Positions 1 through 7,835 of a stretch of DNA of 34,101 nucleotides are shown here, one piece after another (the stretch's first letter is position 1; the number at the start of each line of letters is the position of its first letter). The notes under the pieces were generated by a model that saw nothing but the letters and a program-made list of their open reading frames with translations, was not told the DNA's origin and did no database searches. Source of the stretch: a virus; IMG/VR virus record IMGVR_UViG_3300035701_000156, positions 1 through 34,101 of that record. The stretch is one strand, 5' to 3'. Both the position numbers and the translations under genes were made by a program.

Positions 1-129
1 GATGATAAAATTTAACGCATAGTTACCGGTAGAAATCCAGTCTGTGGGGTCGTTAAAACCGATACCCAGTCCTTCAATACTTTTAGTAATATTTTTTCGA
101 AATTTAGAAATATCAAAACTTTTCACCAT
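1..129 (-). CDS. uvsX: UvsX/RecA-type recombinase, N-terminal fragment (runs off the window edge)
   Basis: Only the first 43 codons lie in the window. The start ATG at 129-127 is preceded by an AAGGAAT ribosome site. The visible peptide ends DWISTGNYALNFII, the segment just before the Walker A loop in the recombinase of divergent T4-like phages. The family forms filaments on ssDNA and performs strand exchange during recombination-dependent phage replication. The gene lies 12 nt after the stop of a homing endonuclease, and gp32, its partner in recombination, is the next gene upstream. The catalytic core is outside the window, so the call rests on this short N-terminus and on context. Confidence 0.72.
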   Translation of the reverse strand, partial: MVKSFDISKFRKNITKSIEGLGIGFNDPTDWISTGNYALNFII

Positions 130-141
130 ATTAATTCCTTT

Positions 142-1749
142 TTAAATTATTAATTGCCATTTTATCTTACCGGCATCCCAAATTCTATCATATCCAAGTG
201 ACACCATTAATTCAGCTTCTGTATTATTTTTTACATCGATATTAAATTTTTTTGCTATTTTAGTCTTCATATAATTCTGTCGATTTTCACGTAATATATA
301 GTCTTTTGTATACCAATATGCAGCTTTTAATATGGCTACATTTGTAAATCCTGCAGCCTTATATAAATTACCAGTGGAATGTCTATTATCTGAAAATGAT
401 ATAATTCTTCCATGGTAGTTTAGTTTACGAATAATATATGTTAACAATTTACTAAATAATCCCGGATAACTTGCAGAAGTGTCTGTTGCAAATCGTGTTA
501 TTTCTAAATAAGAAGTTCGAGTCAACCACGATATTACCCCAACTAATTTATTATCATAAAATGCACCCACAGATTCGTTTCGTGCCTTACTTGATCCTTG
601 AATATGGTATGTTTCAAGAAAGGTTGATTCTTCATTATATGAAATTGGAAGTATTATTATTTTTCTTGCGCCTATGACGTTAACGGGAGCATGAATTATA
701 TATCTAATTTTTGCTTTTATTAAATCAATTGATTGTATTAGTTCATCTTCGAAATACTGAAATAGATTAATTCCACGCTCTTTACACATCTTCCATTTTA
801 AAAAATGGTAATCTGGTCCCTTTCCCATTGATTCACTATGCCAATAATTACCATTTAATTCTATAGCTACATTAAAGTCTGGTAAATAAAAATCTAATTC
901 ATATGGTGGAATGATCTTTTTTGAATTACATATCACCTGAACATTTAATTTCTTTAAATATTCTGATATAATTAATTCCCATTTACTATATGTTGAATCA
1001 ATTAATAATTTTTTACAATCATAAATTTCTGTATATTTATTAATTGTATTAGGATCAACATGTAATTCACCTGCCGCATATTGAATTGTTTTCCCGGTTA
1101 TAAATTTAATGAATGTTTCTTTATTAAGTAATATTTGTAACTGTTCTTTTGTTTTATTAATATATGAAGAATTTTTAACCCCATATTTTTTTTGTACTGT
1201 TTTTATATATTTTGCACGATTATTAAAATTTGTATTACTGTGATTTTTTAATTTTGTTGATTTTAATTTTTCTTGAAATACTGCGAGTTTAATAGGATAT
1301 TCAGTGCCATATTTAATCAGACAGGTTTGTCTGGCTTTATTTCGAATTATAGATGACCAAGATGCCTGTTCTACTCCAAATTTTTTGAAATTAGTGGTCT
1401 TTGTTTTTTTAATATATTCAGTTGTTTGTGCATAACTCGGAACTCCGTATCTAAATATATTGGTCAATTTTGATTTATTAGGTGCATCATTAAAATGACA
1501 TTTGCATTTATTTCGTTTACCGCAATATGCGAATCCTTTATTAAACCATGTAAATTTTTTTGTATTACAATTTTCACATATAGGTGTTACATTATTTAAA
1601 TAACAATATACTGCTGCTGCAATTGTTATATTAAACTGATCCATTATGGGAGTTATAATTTTCATTATAGATGTATTATTTTTTATTTTAATAGCCCAAG
1701 ATTTTGGATTAGGTGTCTTGGCAATAATTGCAAGAATAGTATCACGCAT
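142..1749 (-). CDS. Free-standing Vsr-like homing endonuclease with C-terminal GNAT-like domain
   Basis: 535 residues. A Cys cluster near residues 58-84 (CENC, then CGKRNKCKC) could bind zinc. Several short repeats of the type KYGVxxxS follow at about 99-195, as seen in phage HEN-like proteins. A Vsr/EDxHD-type nuclease core lies at about 284-304, with Asp in ELDFYLPD and Glu in AIELNGNYWH. The C-terminal third (about 360-480) looks like an acetyltransferase (GNAT) fold with the segment SFSDNRHSTGNLYKAAGF. The same nuclease-plus-GNAT order occurs in the plus-strand endonuclease at 15686-17227. The gene sits between gp32 and uvsX with no intein or intron boundary, so it is a stand-alone insertion. 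No clear ribosome site precedes its ATG; a 13-bp hairpin ends 7 nt upstream and could mask the start. Homing activity is inferred. Confidence 0.75.
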   Translation of the reverse strand: MRDTILAIIAKTPNPKSWAIKIKNNTSIMKIITPIMDQFNITIAAAVYCYLNNVTPICENCNTKKFTWFNKGFAYCGKRNKCKCHFNDAPNKSKLTNIFRYGVPSYAQTTEYIKKTKTTNFKKFGVEQASWSSIIRNKARQTCLIKYGTEYPIKLAVFQEKLKSTKLKNHSNTNFNNRAKYIKTVQKKYGVKNSSYINKTKEQLQILLNKETFIKFITGKTIQYAAGELHVDPNTINKYTEIYDCKKLLIDSTYSKWELIISEYLKKLNVQVICNSKKIIPPYELDFYLPDFNVAIELNGNYWHSESMGKGPDYHFLKWKMCKERGINLFQYFEDELIQSIDLIKAKIRYIIHAPVNVIGARKIIILPISYNEESTFLETYHIQGSSKARNESVGAFYDNKLVGVISWLTRTSYLEITRFATDTSASYPGLFSKLLTYIIRKLNYHGRIISFSDNRHSTGNLYKAAGFTNVAILKAAYWYTKDYILRENRQNYMKTKIAKKFNIDVKNNTEAELMVSLGYDRIWDAGKIKWQLII

Positions 1750-1756
1750 GATAGTT

Positions 1757-1787
1757 ATAATAACCGCTACTAAATAGCGGTTATTAT
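1757..1787 (-). promoter_or_regulatory. Perfect 13-bp hairpin just upstream of the endonuclease start
   Basis: Arms ATAATAACCGCTA and TAGCGGTTATTAT flank the 5-nt loop CTAAA (plus-strand reading). No U-tract follows in the minus direction, so a classical terminator for gp32 is unlikely. It ends 7 nt before the endonuclease ATG at 1749, so it may limit translation or act as an RNA-processing site. Role inferred. Confidence 0.5.
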
Positions 1788-1799
1788 GATTTCTCTAAT

Positions 1800-2756
1800 T
1801 TAAGCTTTCGCTGTTGCCTGACGACTACGTATTGCAGCTAAAATATCCTTAGCTCGTGAACTAGCACCAATTTCTGCTACAGGTGCATTTTCTACAACAG
1901 GAGACGGTGCAGCTTCGGCTTTTGCTACAGGCGCATTATCTGTTGCAGCCGCAGTAGTCTCTGCCGCCTGATTGTTGAAACCCGATGGCTTATAATATTG
2001 ACCCCACTTTTCCATATCAAATGCGTCACCATTTACAGATGCTTCAAACATTTCTGTGATAACCTTTATCTCAACTTCGCCTGGTTTTTTAGGCAAAAAG
2101 TCTTTAAGATTGAACAAACCATATTGTTTGATTGCGGCTAATTCTTCATCTGACAATGCTCGTTCACGACGCGACCAAGTAGATGTAGAATAATCTGCAT
2201 ATCCACCTTTGCTAGTTTTGACAATTTTGAAATCAATTCCGTGAACATAATCTGTCGGAAGTTCACTCATATCTGGATCCATTAATGCGGCTTTGATAAT
2301 GTTGAAAATCTGACTACCAATAATGAATCTACGAATTGGGTTCTCTGGAAGTTTCCCGGTTTCTTGATACTTACTATCAACAACAAATCCTTGGAAAAGG
2401 TAACTTCTCTTTTTCCAATATGCGCGACCTTGTGCTTCTAAGCTCTTATCCTTAAACCAAGGACGGACTTCAGTTAACACTGGACAAGATTCTCCCCACA
2501 TTTCCATGCAAGGAACTGGTACAGTTACGGGTTTAGAATTTGTTTCATTACGAATTCCTGCGAACGGCAATTTAATCATCGCGCGTTCGATCCAAAAGAA
2601 TGTATTATTTGGATCACCGTCTGGAAGGTATCTTACAGTTGCCGTTTGTCCTTCTGCAATATTCCAGTGCGGGTATATTTGATTGTCGCCTCCGTTGAAT
2701 CCGGAGGTTTGTGATGCTGCTTGAAGTTTTGCTCTAATTTCTTGAAGTGTGGCCAT
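1800..2756 (-). CDS. 32: Single-stranded DNA-binding protein, T4 gp32-like
   Basis: 318 residues from the ATG at 2756, chosen because a strong AAGGAGAA ribosome site lies just upstream; an in-frame ATG at 2786 would put that site inside the gene. The protein coats ssDNA and organises replication, recombination and repair. Conserved stretches include NTFFWIERAMIKLPFAG, CMEMWGESCPVLTEVRPW and ENPIRRFIIGSQIFNIIKA, typical of gp32 from Pelagibacter-type T4-like phages. The paired Cys at CMEMWGESC may belong to the zinc site. The last 50 residues are Ala/Pro-rich and end in a basic tail (RAKDILAAIRSRQ) instead of the acidic tail of T4 gp32. The upstream region carries a late-type promoter box and two hairpins. 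Confidence 0.9.
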   Translation of the reverse strand: MATLQEIRAKLQAASQTSGFNGGDNQIYPHWNIAEGQTATVRYLPDGDPNNTFFWIERAMIKLPFAGIRNETNSKPVTVPVPCMEMWGESCPVLTEVRPWFKDKSLEAQGRAYWKKRSYLFQGFVVDSKYQETGKLPENPIRRFIIGSQIFNIIKAALMDPDMSELPTDYVHGIDFKIVKTSKGGYADYSTSTWSRRERALSDEELAAIKQYGLFNLKDFLPKKPGEVEIKVITEMFEASVNGDAFDMEKWGQYYKPSGFNNQAAETTAAATDNAPVAKAEAAPSPVVENAPVAEIGASSRAKDILAAIRSRQATAKA

Positions 2757-2784
2757 GGTAATTCTCCTTTTTGTTTTAAATGCC

Positions 2785-2839
2785 ACTTCTCATTAGCCTA
2801 CTGACTAATGGAAGTTATGTGCATTAATTAATTATGCAC
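2785..2839 (-). promoter_or_regulatory. gp32 mRNA leader with two hairpins
   Basis: Hairpin 1 (2819-2839) pairs GTGCAT with ATGCAC. Hairpin 2 (2785-2815) pairs CATTAG with CTAATG and ACTTC with GAAGT around one bulged base. A late-type box at 2845-2852 predicts a transcript start at about 2839, which would make hairpin 1 the extreme 5' end of the RNA. T4 gp32 represses its own mRNA through a folded 5' leader, so this is a candidate autoregulatory leader. Folding and function are inferred. Confidence 0.45.
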
Positions 2840-2844
2840 GTTTT

Positions 2845-2852
2845 TATTTATT
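2845..2852 (-). promoter_or_regulatory. Candidate late promoter AATAAATA for gp32
   Basis: The minus strand reads AATAAATA, one mismatch to the T4 late box TATAAATA, in the gap between the 872-residue gene and gp32. The predicted start falls about 83 nt before the gp32 ATG. Chance matches are common in such AT-rich DNA. Confidence 0.35.
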
Positions 2853-2869
2853 ATAGCAAGAGGGAAATG

Positions 2870-5488
2870 CTATTTTTTTATGCCAGAAAGCTTCAAAATA
2901 TCCTGAAAGGTTTTATCTTCGTTCCAACCACTTGATCCAGTTGCGGATGTATCTTGATCATATTTTAAGTCGGCTTTTTTTCTTTCTTTCTTATTTGCCG
3001 AATTTTTACTTACTAATTGATCAACTGATCCTGTTGCAGTTGTGGCCTTATCGTACTTTTCATTATCTTTTTTCTTATCGTCTATGCCTTCTTTCTTTGC
3101 ACCTTTGTTCACCGTGGCGTTTCCGTAATGAAATTTTTCAGTTTTGTCGCGCTCTCTCTGTTTTTGATCTTGCTGGCGATTATATTCTTGTCGTTTTTTT
3201 TCAACTTCTTTCTTATGGCTAGATACTTCGTTTGTACCTTCTTTCTTCGCACCAATTTTGGCTGCTGCGGCGGCTTTTTCTTTTTGTTTCCAGTTCTTAA
3301 TGTAATCTTTTTTACCTACTATCGTTTTATCAAATTCTGCTTTTTGTTTACGTTTTCCGGTAGAACCCTTAACTGGATCCCATGGTTGTTTCTTTGAATG
3401 GTTGGATCCTTCTCCCATACTCTCTTTTGCACGTCTTGCCCTATCTTTGTGCAATTCATATTTCCCTTTATGGTGTCTAGCCAAAACATGATCACCAGTT
3501 GCTACAGCATCACAATAAGATTTATGTGCTGAACGTGCCATTTCTTCATCAGTAGCATTCATTGGATCTATAGGGGATTCATCCATTTCTTCAGATGGCT
3601 CAGATTTTGCACGTTTAGATTTTTCTTTGTGCATTTCGTATTTTTCTTTGTAATGTCTTGCCATAACATGATTACCGTTTGCTATAGCGGCACAATACGC
3701 TTTATGCGCCATTCTTGCTAATTCAGCATCAGATGCGTTTGATTCGTCCATGTCTGGAACAGTTTCAACATCACCGTCTTCATCTGGTTGTAAACGTCCG
3801 TATTGATCAGGGTCATCTTGATCGTGATCAACGTTATCTTCAGGCCCCCGAGGAGCATGAATCTCATTTTGTTTTTCTTTTAACGAATGCACTAATCTTT
3901 CTGCAAGATCCCCGGCCCAATCACCTAACTCTTTTCTGACTTTAGTGACAACACCAGTCTCGCCTAACGGAAATGTGTTATCTTCTTTATTATAGTGACT
4001 TTTCACTAGCTCAGCAATATCAAGTAACGTAGGTTTTTCAACTAATTGTTCGTCGTTTTCACCACCTTCTTCATCTTCGGGTTTCTTATCTCCTACTACA
4101 GGTTCTTCTGATCCTGGTTCTTCTGATCCTGGTTCTTTAAATCCTAATTGTTTTGCTGCATCCGGATCTTTTTTGTTTAACCAGGCAAAAATCGTTGGTT
4201 TAGGATCTGCAGTCGGATCAATTTTAGATAGTTGTTCCAATGCTGAGTCTAAGTCTGAATCTGTAATACCTATTCCTTGGAGTGCTTCTACCGCACTCAC
4301 TCCGTCAACACCTAATGTCAAGTCATTATCTATTAACTGTTTTAAACTTTGGAGAATATCGTCTGGTATCTTTCCTTCAATAACAGATTCGACCCATTCC
4401 TCAAATGGCTTAACTGTTTCAATTCCCTCATTATTACATTCACATGGATCTTCGTTACAGGCTTCACATTTTTCTTTACTATTCTCACCTATATGATTAT
4501 CTAAATCTATTTCACCCGTTTCTTGCATAATAGAATGTATCAATGGAAAGAATTGAGTTAGGTCTTCTTGGAACGTACTTACTGTAAATTTATTTTTATA
4601 ATCTTCCATCGTTGCTTGATCAAGTACAACGCTATCTCCACTTGTTATATGAGCCATACTTTCTTTCCAAGTTTCATAATGACGTTGTTTGCTTAGGTTT
4701 GAAACATGTTGACGTAAGTTTTCTAACTTAGTTGAGGCCCGACCTAGCATTTCGCTGGCTTCTGCCTGCATCGTATCTCGATGTTTTCCTGCATGTCGTT
4801 GCAATGCTCGTAGTTGAGCAATATCTTCACTCATCTTAATAATAGCTTTACCACAATCATCATATGGACGCCCACCATTGGCAACGTGTCGCTGCATTGC
4901 CTTAGCACCAGCGATATGGATGAAAGGATATTTGTAACGTTCACCTTCTGAATTTTCAACATATAGAGCTTCAATATTTCTCGAACGCGCACCTCTTATT
5001 TCCTCATCAACTGACTTATTGTGGCGGATTATAAGACGTGTTTTTTCTAGAGGAAGGTAGCTACTCTTAGTGCTACCAAACATTTTATTTTCTGACATAT
5101 TCTCTTCCTTAGTCCCTACCGAAGCAAGGTATTGAAAATCTTCTTTATTTAAATTTGATTTGGTAATATCGCGGGTATCAAATCTTAATAATCTACGTTT
5201 TGCAAAGTTTCGCATTTCTCTTAAAAAATCATACCATATTTTCTGTGTAAATGGGTCGGAACTTTCTAAGATACTTTGGCCATAAAACACTTTTAATGCA
5301 CCACGTTCGTTAATAGATATACTAACACGACCTAGATTGTTCCCTTCGATAGTAAAATTAAAGTCAAAAAATCTGGCATTTTGGGGATCAGACGTTGTAT
5401 TACCATCCTCATCGCCCATTTCTAATTTAGAAAAACGGCTTCGAATTTTATCGAAAAGATCTTGTGAAATGAGGTCTATAGCGTTCAT
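2870..5488 (-). CDS. Large phage protein of unknown function with tandem 60-residue repeats (probable virion-associated)
   Basis: 872 residues. The N-terminal ~300 residues look folded (FFDFNFTIEGNNLGRVSIS, YDFLREMRNFAKRRLL) and resemble an unnamed protein family of marine T4-like phages. A Cys cluster CEACNEDPCEC lies at 341-351. An acidic linker with PGSEE repeats follows at about 450-480. Two homologous copies of a 45-residue unit occur at 584-628 and 644-688 (AHKAYCAAIANGNHVMARHY versus AHKSYCDAVATGDHVLARHH). The last 170 residues are Lys-rich and end FQDILKLSGIKK. The motif DHDQDDP is echoed as HDQDDP in the protein encoded at 10102-11784. A perfect TATAAATA box ends 4 nt before the ATG. 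The gene directly follows the last terminase fragment. Function unknown; a role in the head or packaged contents is only suggested by context. Confidence 0.7.
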   Translation of the reverse strand: MNAIDLISQDLFDKIRSRFSKLEMGDEDGNTTSDPQNARFFDFNFTIEGNNLGRVSISINERGALKVFYGQSILESSDPFTQKIWYDFLREMRNFAKRRLLRFDTRDITKSNLNKEDFQYLASVGTKEENMSENKMFGSTKSSYLPLEKTRLIIRHNKSVDEEIRGARSRNIEALYVENSEGERYKYPFIHIAGAKAMQRHVANGGRPYDDCGKAIIKMSEDIAQLRALQRHAGKHRDTMQAEASEMLGRASTKLENLRQHVSNLSKQRHYETWKESMAHITSGDSVVLDQATMEDYKNKFTVSTFQEDLTQFFPLIHSIMQETGEIDLDNHIGENSKEKCEACNEDPCECNNEGIETVKPFEEWVESVIEGKIPDDILQSLKQLIDNDLTLGVDGVSAVEALQGIGITDSDLDSALEQLSKIDPTADPKPTIFAWLNKKDPDAAKQLGFKEPGSEEPGSEEPVVGDKKPEDEEGGENDEQLVEKPTLLDIAELVKSHYNKEDNTFPLGETGVVTKVRKELGDWAGDLAERLVHSLKEKQNEIHAPRGPEDNVDHDQDDPDQYGRLQPDEDGDVETVPDMDESNASDAELARMAHKAYCAAIANGNHVMARHYKEKYEMHKEKSKRAKSEPSEEMDESPIDPMNATDEEMARSAHKSYCDAVATGDHVLARHHKGKYELHKDRARRAKESMGEGSNHSKKQPWDPVKGSTGKRKQKAEFDKTIVGKKDYIKNWKQKEKAAAAAKIGAKKEGTNEVSSHKKEVEKKRQEYNRQQDQKQRERDKTEKFHYGNATVNKGAKKEGIDDKKKDNEKYDKATTATGSVDQLVSKNSANKKERKKADLKYDQDTSATGSSGWNEDKTFQDILKLSGIKK
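3425..3739 (-). repeat. Tandem 180-nt repeat inside the 872-residue gene
   Basis: Two diverged copies (3739-3605 and 3559-3425) encode about 45 matching residues each, with a 60-residue period. Each contains the pattern N-A-[ST]-D-x-E-x-A-R-x-A-H-K-x-Y-C and ends in a Lys/Arg-rich helix. This is an internal duplication of a small helical module. Confidence 0.75.
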
Positions 5489-5492
5489 CCTG

Positions 5493-5500
5493 TATTTATA
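5493..5500 (-). promoter_or_regulatory. Late promoter TATAAATA, 4 nt before the ATG at 5488
   Basis: An exact match to the T4 late box on the minus strand, followed by CAGG and then ATG. With T4 spacing the transcript would begin at or next to the start codon, giving a leaderless or nearly leaderless mRNA. Confidence 0.65.
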
Positions 5501-5508
5501 TCAGTTTA

Positions 5509-6906
5509 TTAAAATGTACTCACATAGATCGGTAGAGGTAGATCATATTCTTCTAACCCAGTATGATCTCGCATTTTTTCATAAATCATAGGATCCCATT
5601 CTTGCAGTAACATAATCATACGTACCGCTAATAATAAGCTAGATACAAGATCGTCATATTGCCCTGTCTTTGCTTCAAATGTTATACCATTTGCAACGAA
5701 ACTTTTTAATTCACTTACTAGAGGCTTGCTGTTAATTGTAATTTGACGGCTTTCAACTAGTTGTTTTAATTTAGCACAGGTTGCTATTTTTGCAGGATGA
5801 GTGGTATTAAACCCCTTTCTAAACCTGCGAGCATGTCCTTTCTTTATAGGTTCTGATAGAAATAATCCGGGGAAAGATTCTTCACCTAATTCATTTATTG
5901 CAACAATTGCAGATTCTCCTAAGGTATTATTTTCTACGCTATAATAAATGCTACTGGTTACCCCTATATCTTTACATTTACCATCGACATATTTGACTAA
6001 TTCTCTAAGTATTCTTGCCTGAGATTGAACAGGGGTTGTATTATGGCGCCATTCACCGACCTGAATTAATGTAGGTAATTCTATAATTTCTATTGCCGCG
6101 TAATCACCACCAGTTCCTAAACTAGGATCTAAACTAAAAATATATGTACATGCTGGATTAATTGATTTATACCAACGTGCTTGACCCATTTTCATAATAG
6201 GTTCTATACCATCTAAGTTTGATAAACTGATACTGTTTATTAATGTTTCATCAAAGACTAAGAATTTACAGCAATGTTCTCGCTCAAATCTTTCAACTCC
6301 TACCCTGCTTCGTTCAGCTTGCGCCCATGCTTCATCTCGATCTGGATGTTCACTCCAAATTGCTTTAAATGGTGCGAATCCATTGCGGCCTACCTCAGTT
6401 TGATTTCCATATTCATCAAATAGTTTATTTGCTTCATTCCATATCTGTGCAAACTGATCTTCATCACTGTTCGGTGTAGATGTAATAATTGCTTTACCAC
6501 CTGTTGCTAATGTTGGACTAATTGAGGTCCAAAATTCTACAGCAATATTTGGCTCAACATAAGCAAATTCATCACAATTTTTTGTTATAAAACAATTATT
6601 TACAATAAATCTATGTAACTTGTCACTAACCTCGATCATATCATAGACAGTTGTTGGTTTTAATTTTTCTATAGAAATTATTTGTATAGATCCGTTTACG
6701 GTATCTATATACTCCCCAACTTTCAGATCCTTTAATTGTATTTTTACGTTTTGTTGAAAAAAATAATGGCCGGATGTTGCTTCAACAATCTCATTATTTG
6801 ATAAGGTTAATTTATAGGTTATTTTATCAGTAGTGCGGGTAATACCTTTAAAATCCTGCCAGCCCGATGGCGTTAAGATTTCATATTCAATGTTTTCAGC
6901 AAACAT
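5509..6906 (-). CDS. 17: Terminase large subunit, fragment 3: split-intein-2 C-piece fused to Walker B/nuclease extein
   Basis: 465 residues. Residues 1-110 are the C-terminal piece of intein 2: it opens MFAENIEYEILTPSGW, carries a block-B-like TSGH and a block F DMIEVSDKLHRFIVNN, and ends CFITKN before +1 Cys. The penultimate residue is Lys where inteins usually have His. Residues 111-465 are terminase: Walker B acidic pair in CDEFAY, motif III ITSTPN, then the RNase-H-like nuclease with Asp in SLDPSLGTGGDY (260), Glu in SVENN (325) and Asp in GQYDDLVSS (418-419). The product should be joined by trans-splicing to fragment 2. Translation starts inside the endonuclease gene (34-nt overlap), with AAGGGA as ribosome site. 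The C-piece start resembles the known AceL-TerL intein. Confidence 0.9.
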   Translation of the reverse strand: MFAENIEYEILTPSGWQDFKGITRTTDKITYKLTLSNNEIVEATSGHYFFQQNVKIQLKDLKVGEYIDTVNGSIQIISIEKLKPTTVYDMIEVSDKLHRFIVNNCFITKNCDEFAYVEPNIAVEFWTSISPTLATGGKAIITSTPNSDEDQFAQIWNEANKLFDEYGNQTEVGRNGFAPFKAIWSEHPDRDEAWAQAERSRVGVERFEREHCCKFLVFDETLINSISLSNLDGIEPIMKMGQARWYKSINPACTYIFSLDPSLGTGGDYAAIEIIELPTLIQVGEWRHNTTPVQSQARILRELVKYVDGKCKDIGVTSSIYYSVENNTLGESAIVAINELGEESFPGLFLSEPIKKGHARRFRKGFNTTHPAKIATCAKLKQLVESRQITINSKPLVSELKSFVANGITFEAKTGQYDDLVSSLLLAVRMIMLLQEWDPMIYEKMRDHTGLEEYDLPLPIYVSTF

Positions 6907-7808
6907 AATATTTCCCTTACGTCAGTATCTCTTGAAGATTCCCATATATAATATGTGATTATTCCTCGTAATTTATATAATGCTTTTGCTTTCATATAAT
7001 CATATTCTAAAACTTCTTGTGCTGTTTTTCTTTTGCCGCACGGCGGATTCCAACTGTTCCATTGTTCTTCTGATAAAGTAGGATCGGCATGCCATGCATG
7101 GGATTGATATTCAATTGTGATCTTATGATCTGGTATAGTTAGGTCATAAAAGAAACAATTTCCAGAATCTGTATCTTTTATACTATATTCTGATTGATCA
7201 AAATAATATTTTATATTATGTTCTTCTAAAAAATCTAAAATTGATTTTAATATCTTTTTTGATATCTTACTGGCCCCAACCACTCGAGAAATTCCTTGAG
7301 AGAGTAATTTTTCTTTTTGTTTCTTATGAGCATTTTGTTCAACAGTCAATCCATTAGGTAATACTGTTGTTAATCTTCCTATCACTTGTCGTTGATATCC
7401 ATTTCTACCAAATGCATCAATATTTTTCATGTGTGTGTCACGAGTTTTTTGACCTTTGCGTTTATATCCAGAAATACCATCTTTATCAACTGATTTTAAT
7501 ATTCGTCGAGCCTTTACCTGTCCGAGTTCATACTTAGTTAATCCAGTTTTTAAATCTATTCTATGTAAACCTTTTCTAATATTTTCCGTATGAGCTCGGC
7601 ACCTTCTTTGAGTAGCAGGATATTTTTGGTCATATTCATCCAACGACATTTCTAATACTTTAGTAATGTAATCAGAACGAATAATTAGCATTCTTTGTTT
7701 GCTAACGGGGCAGATTACATAATCTTCACCCTCAATTAATCCAGTTTGGTAAAGTTTTAAATTACGAATTTGATTACGTTTAATAAATTGTTCAATTTTT
7801 GTTTTCAT
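6873..7808 (-). CDS. Vsr-like homing endonuclease inside fractured intein 2
   Basis: 311 residues, in a different reading frame from the intein pieces. The N-terminal two thirds are basic and without a recognised domain, containing a GISGYKRKGQK / RNGYQRQVIGR pair that may be a DNA-binding repeat. The C-terminal part (about 200-300) has the nuclease core: Asp in FFYDLTIPD, Glu in ITIEYQSHAWHADP, then a helix with EYDYMKAKAL and the strand ITYYIWES. The expected role is to cut intein-less terminase genes and spread the element. It differs clearly in sequence from the endonuclease in intein 1. No strong ribosome site precedes the ATG; instead an exact TATAAATA box ends 5 nt upstream, which suggests leaderless late expression. 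Confidence 0.8.
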   Translation of the reverse strand: MKTKIEQFIKRNQIRNLKLYQTGLIEGEDYVICPVSKQRMLIIRSDYITKVLEMSLDEYDQKYPATQRRCRAHTENIRKGLHRIDLKTGLTKYELGQVKARRILKSVDKDGISGYKRKGQKTRDTHMKNIDAFGRNGYQRQVIGRLTTVLPNGLTVEQNAHKKQKEKLLSQGISRVVGASKISKKILKSILDFLEEHNIKYYFDQSEYSIKDTDSGNCFFYDLTIPDHKITIEYQSHAWHADPTLSEEQWNSWNPPCGKRKTAQEVLEYDYMKAKALYKLRGIITYYIWESSRDTDVREILCLLKTLNMKS

Positions 7809-7813
7809 GTAAT

Positions 7814-7821
7814 TATTTATA
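7814..7821 (-). promoter_or_regulatory. Late promoter TATAAATA, 5 nt before the endonuclease ATG at 7808
   Basis: An exact T4 late box on the minus strand, located between the stop of terminase fragment 2 (7836) and the endonuclease start. The spacing TATAAATA-ATTAC-ATG puts the predicted +1 on the A of ATG. Control elements arriving with the endonuclease have been described for fractured-gene loci. Confidence 0.7.
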
Positions 7822-7835
7822 CGAAGGCAAATTCA

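Noticed and set aside
1767-1777. ACTAAATA late-type box on the plus strand in the hairpin before the endonuclease
   Set aside because: It would direct transcription antisense into gp32, and it arises from the loop and arm of the hairpin.
2726-2786. Start of gp32 at the ATG at 2786
   Set aside because: The ribosome site AAGGAGAA lies between that ATG and the one at 2756, and the peptide from 2786 to 2757 looks like translated leader (MAFKTKRRIT).
2853-2880. Plus-strand terminator ATAGCA...TGCTAT followed by a T-run
   Set aside because: No plus-strand gene ends here. In the minus direction no U-run follows the stem. The T-run is the Lys codons at the end of the 872-residue gene.
2932-3397. 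Hydrophobic plus-strand reading frames opposite the end of the 872-residue gene
   Set aside because: They are the antisense of Lys-rich coding DNA (AAA/AAG read as TTT/CTT), with no ribosome site, and overlap a gene with clear protein-level structure.
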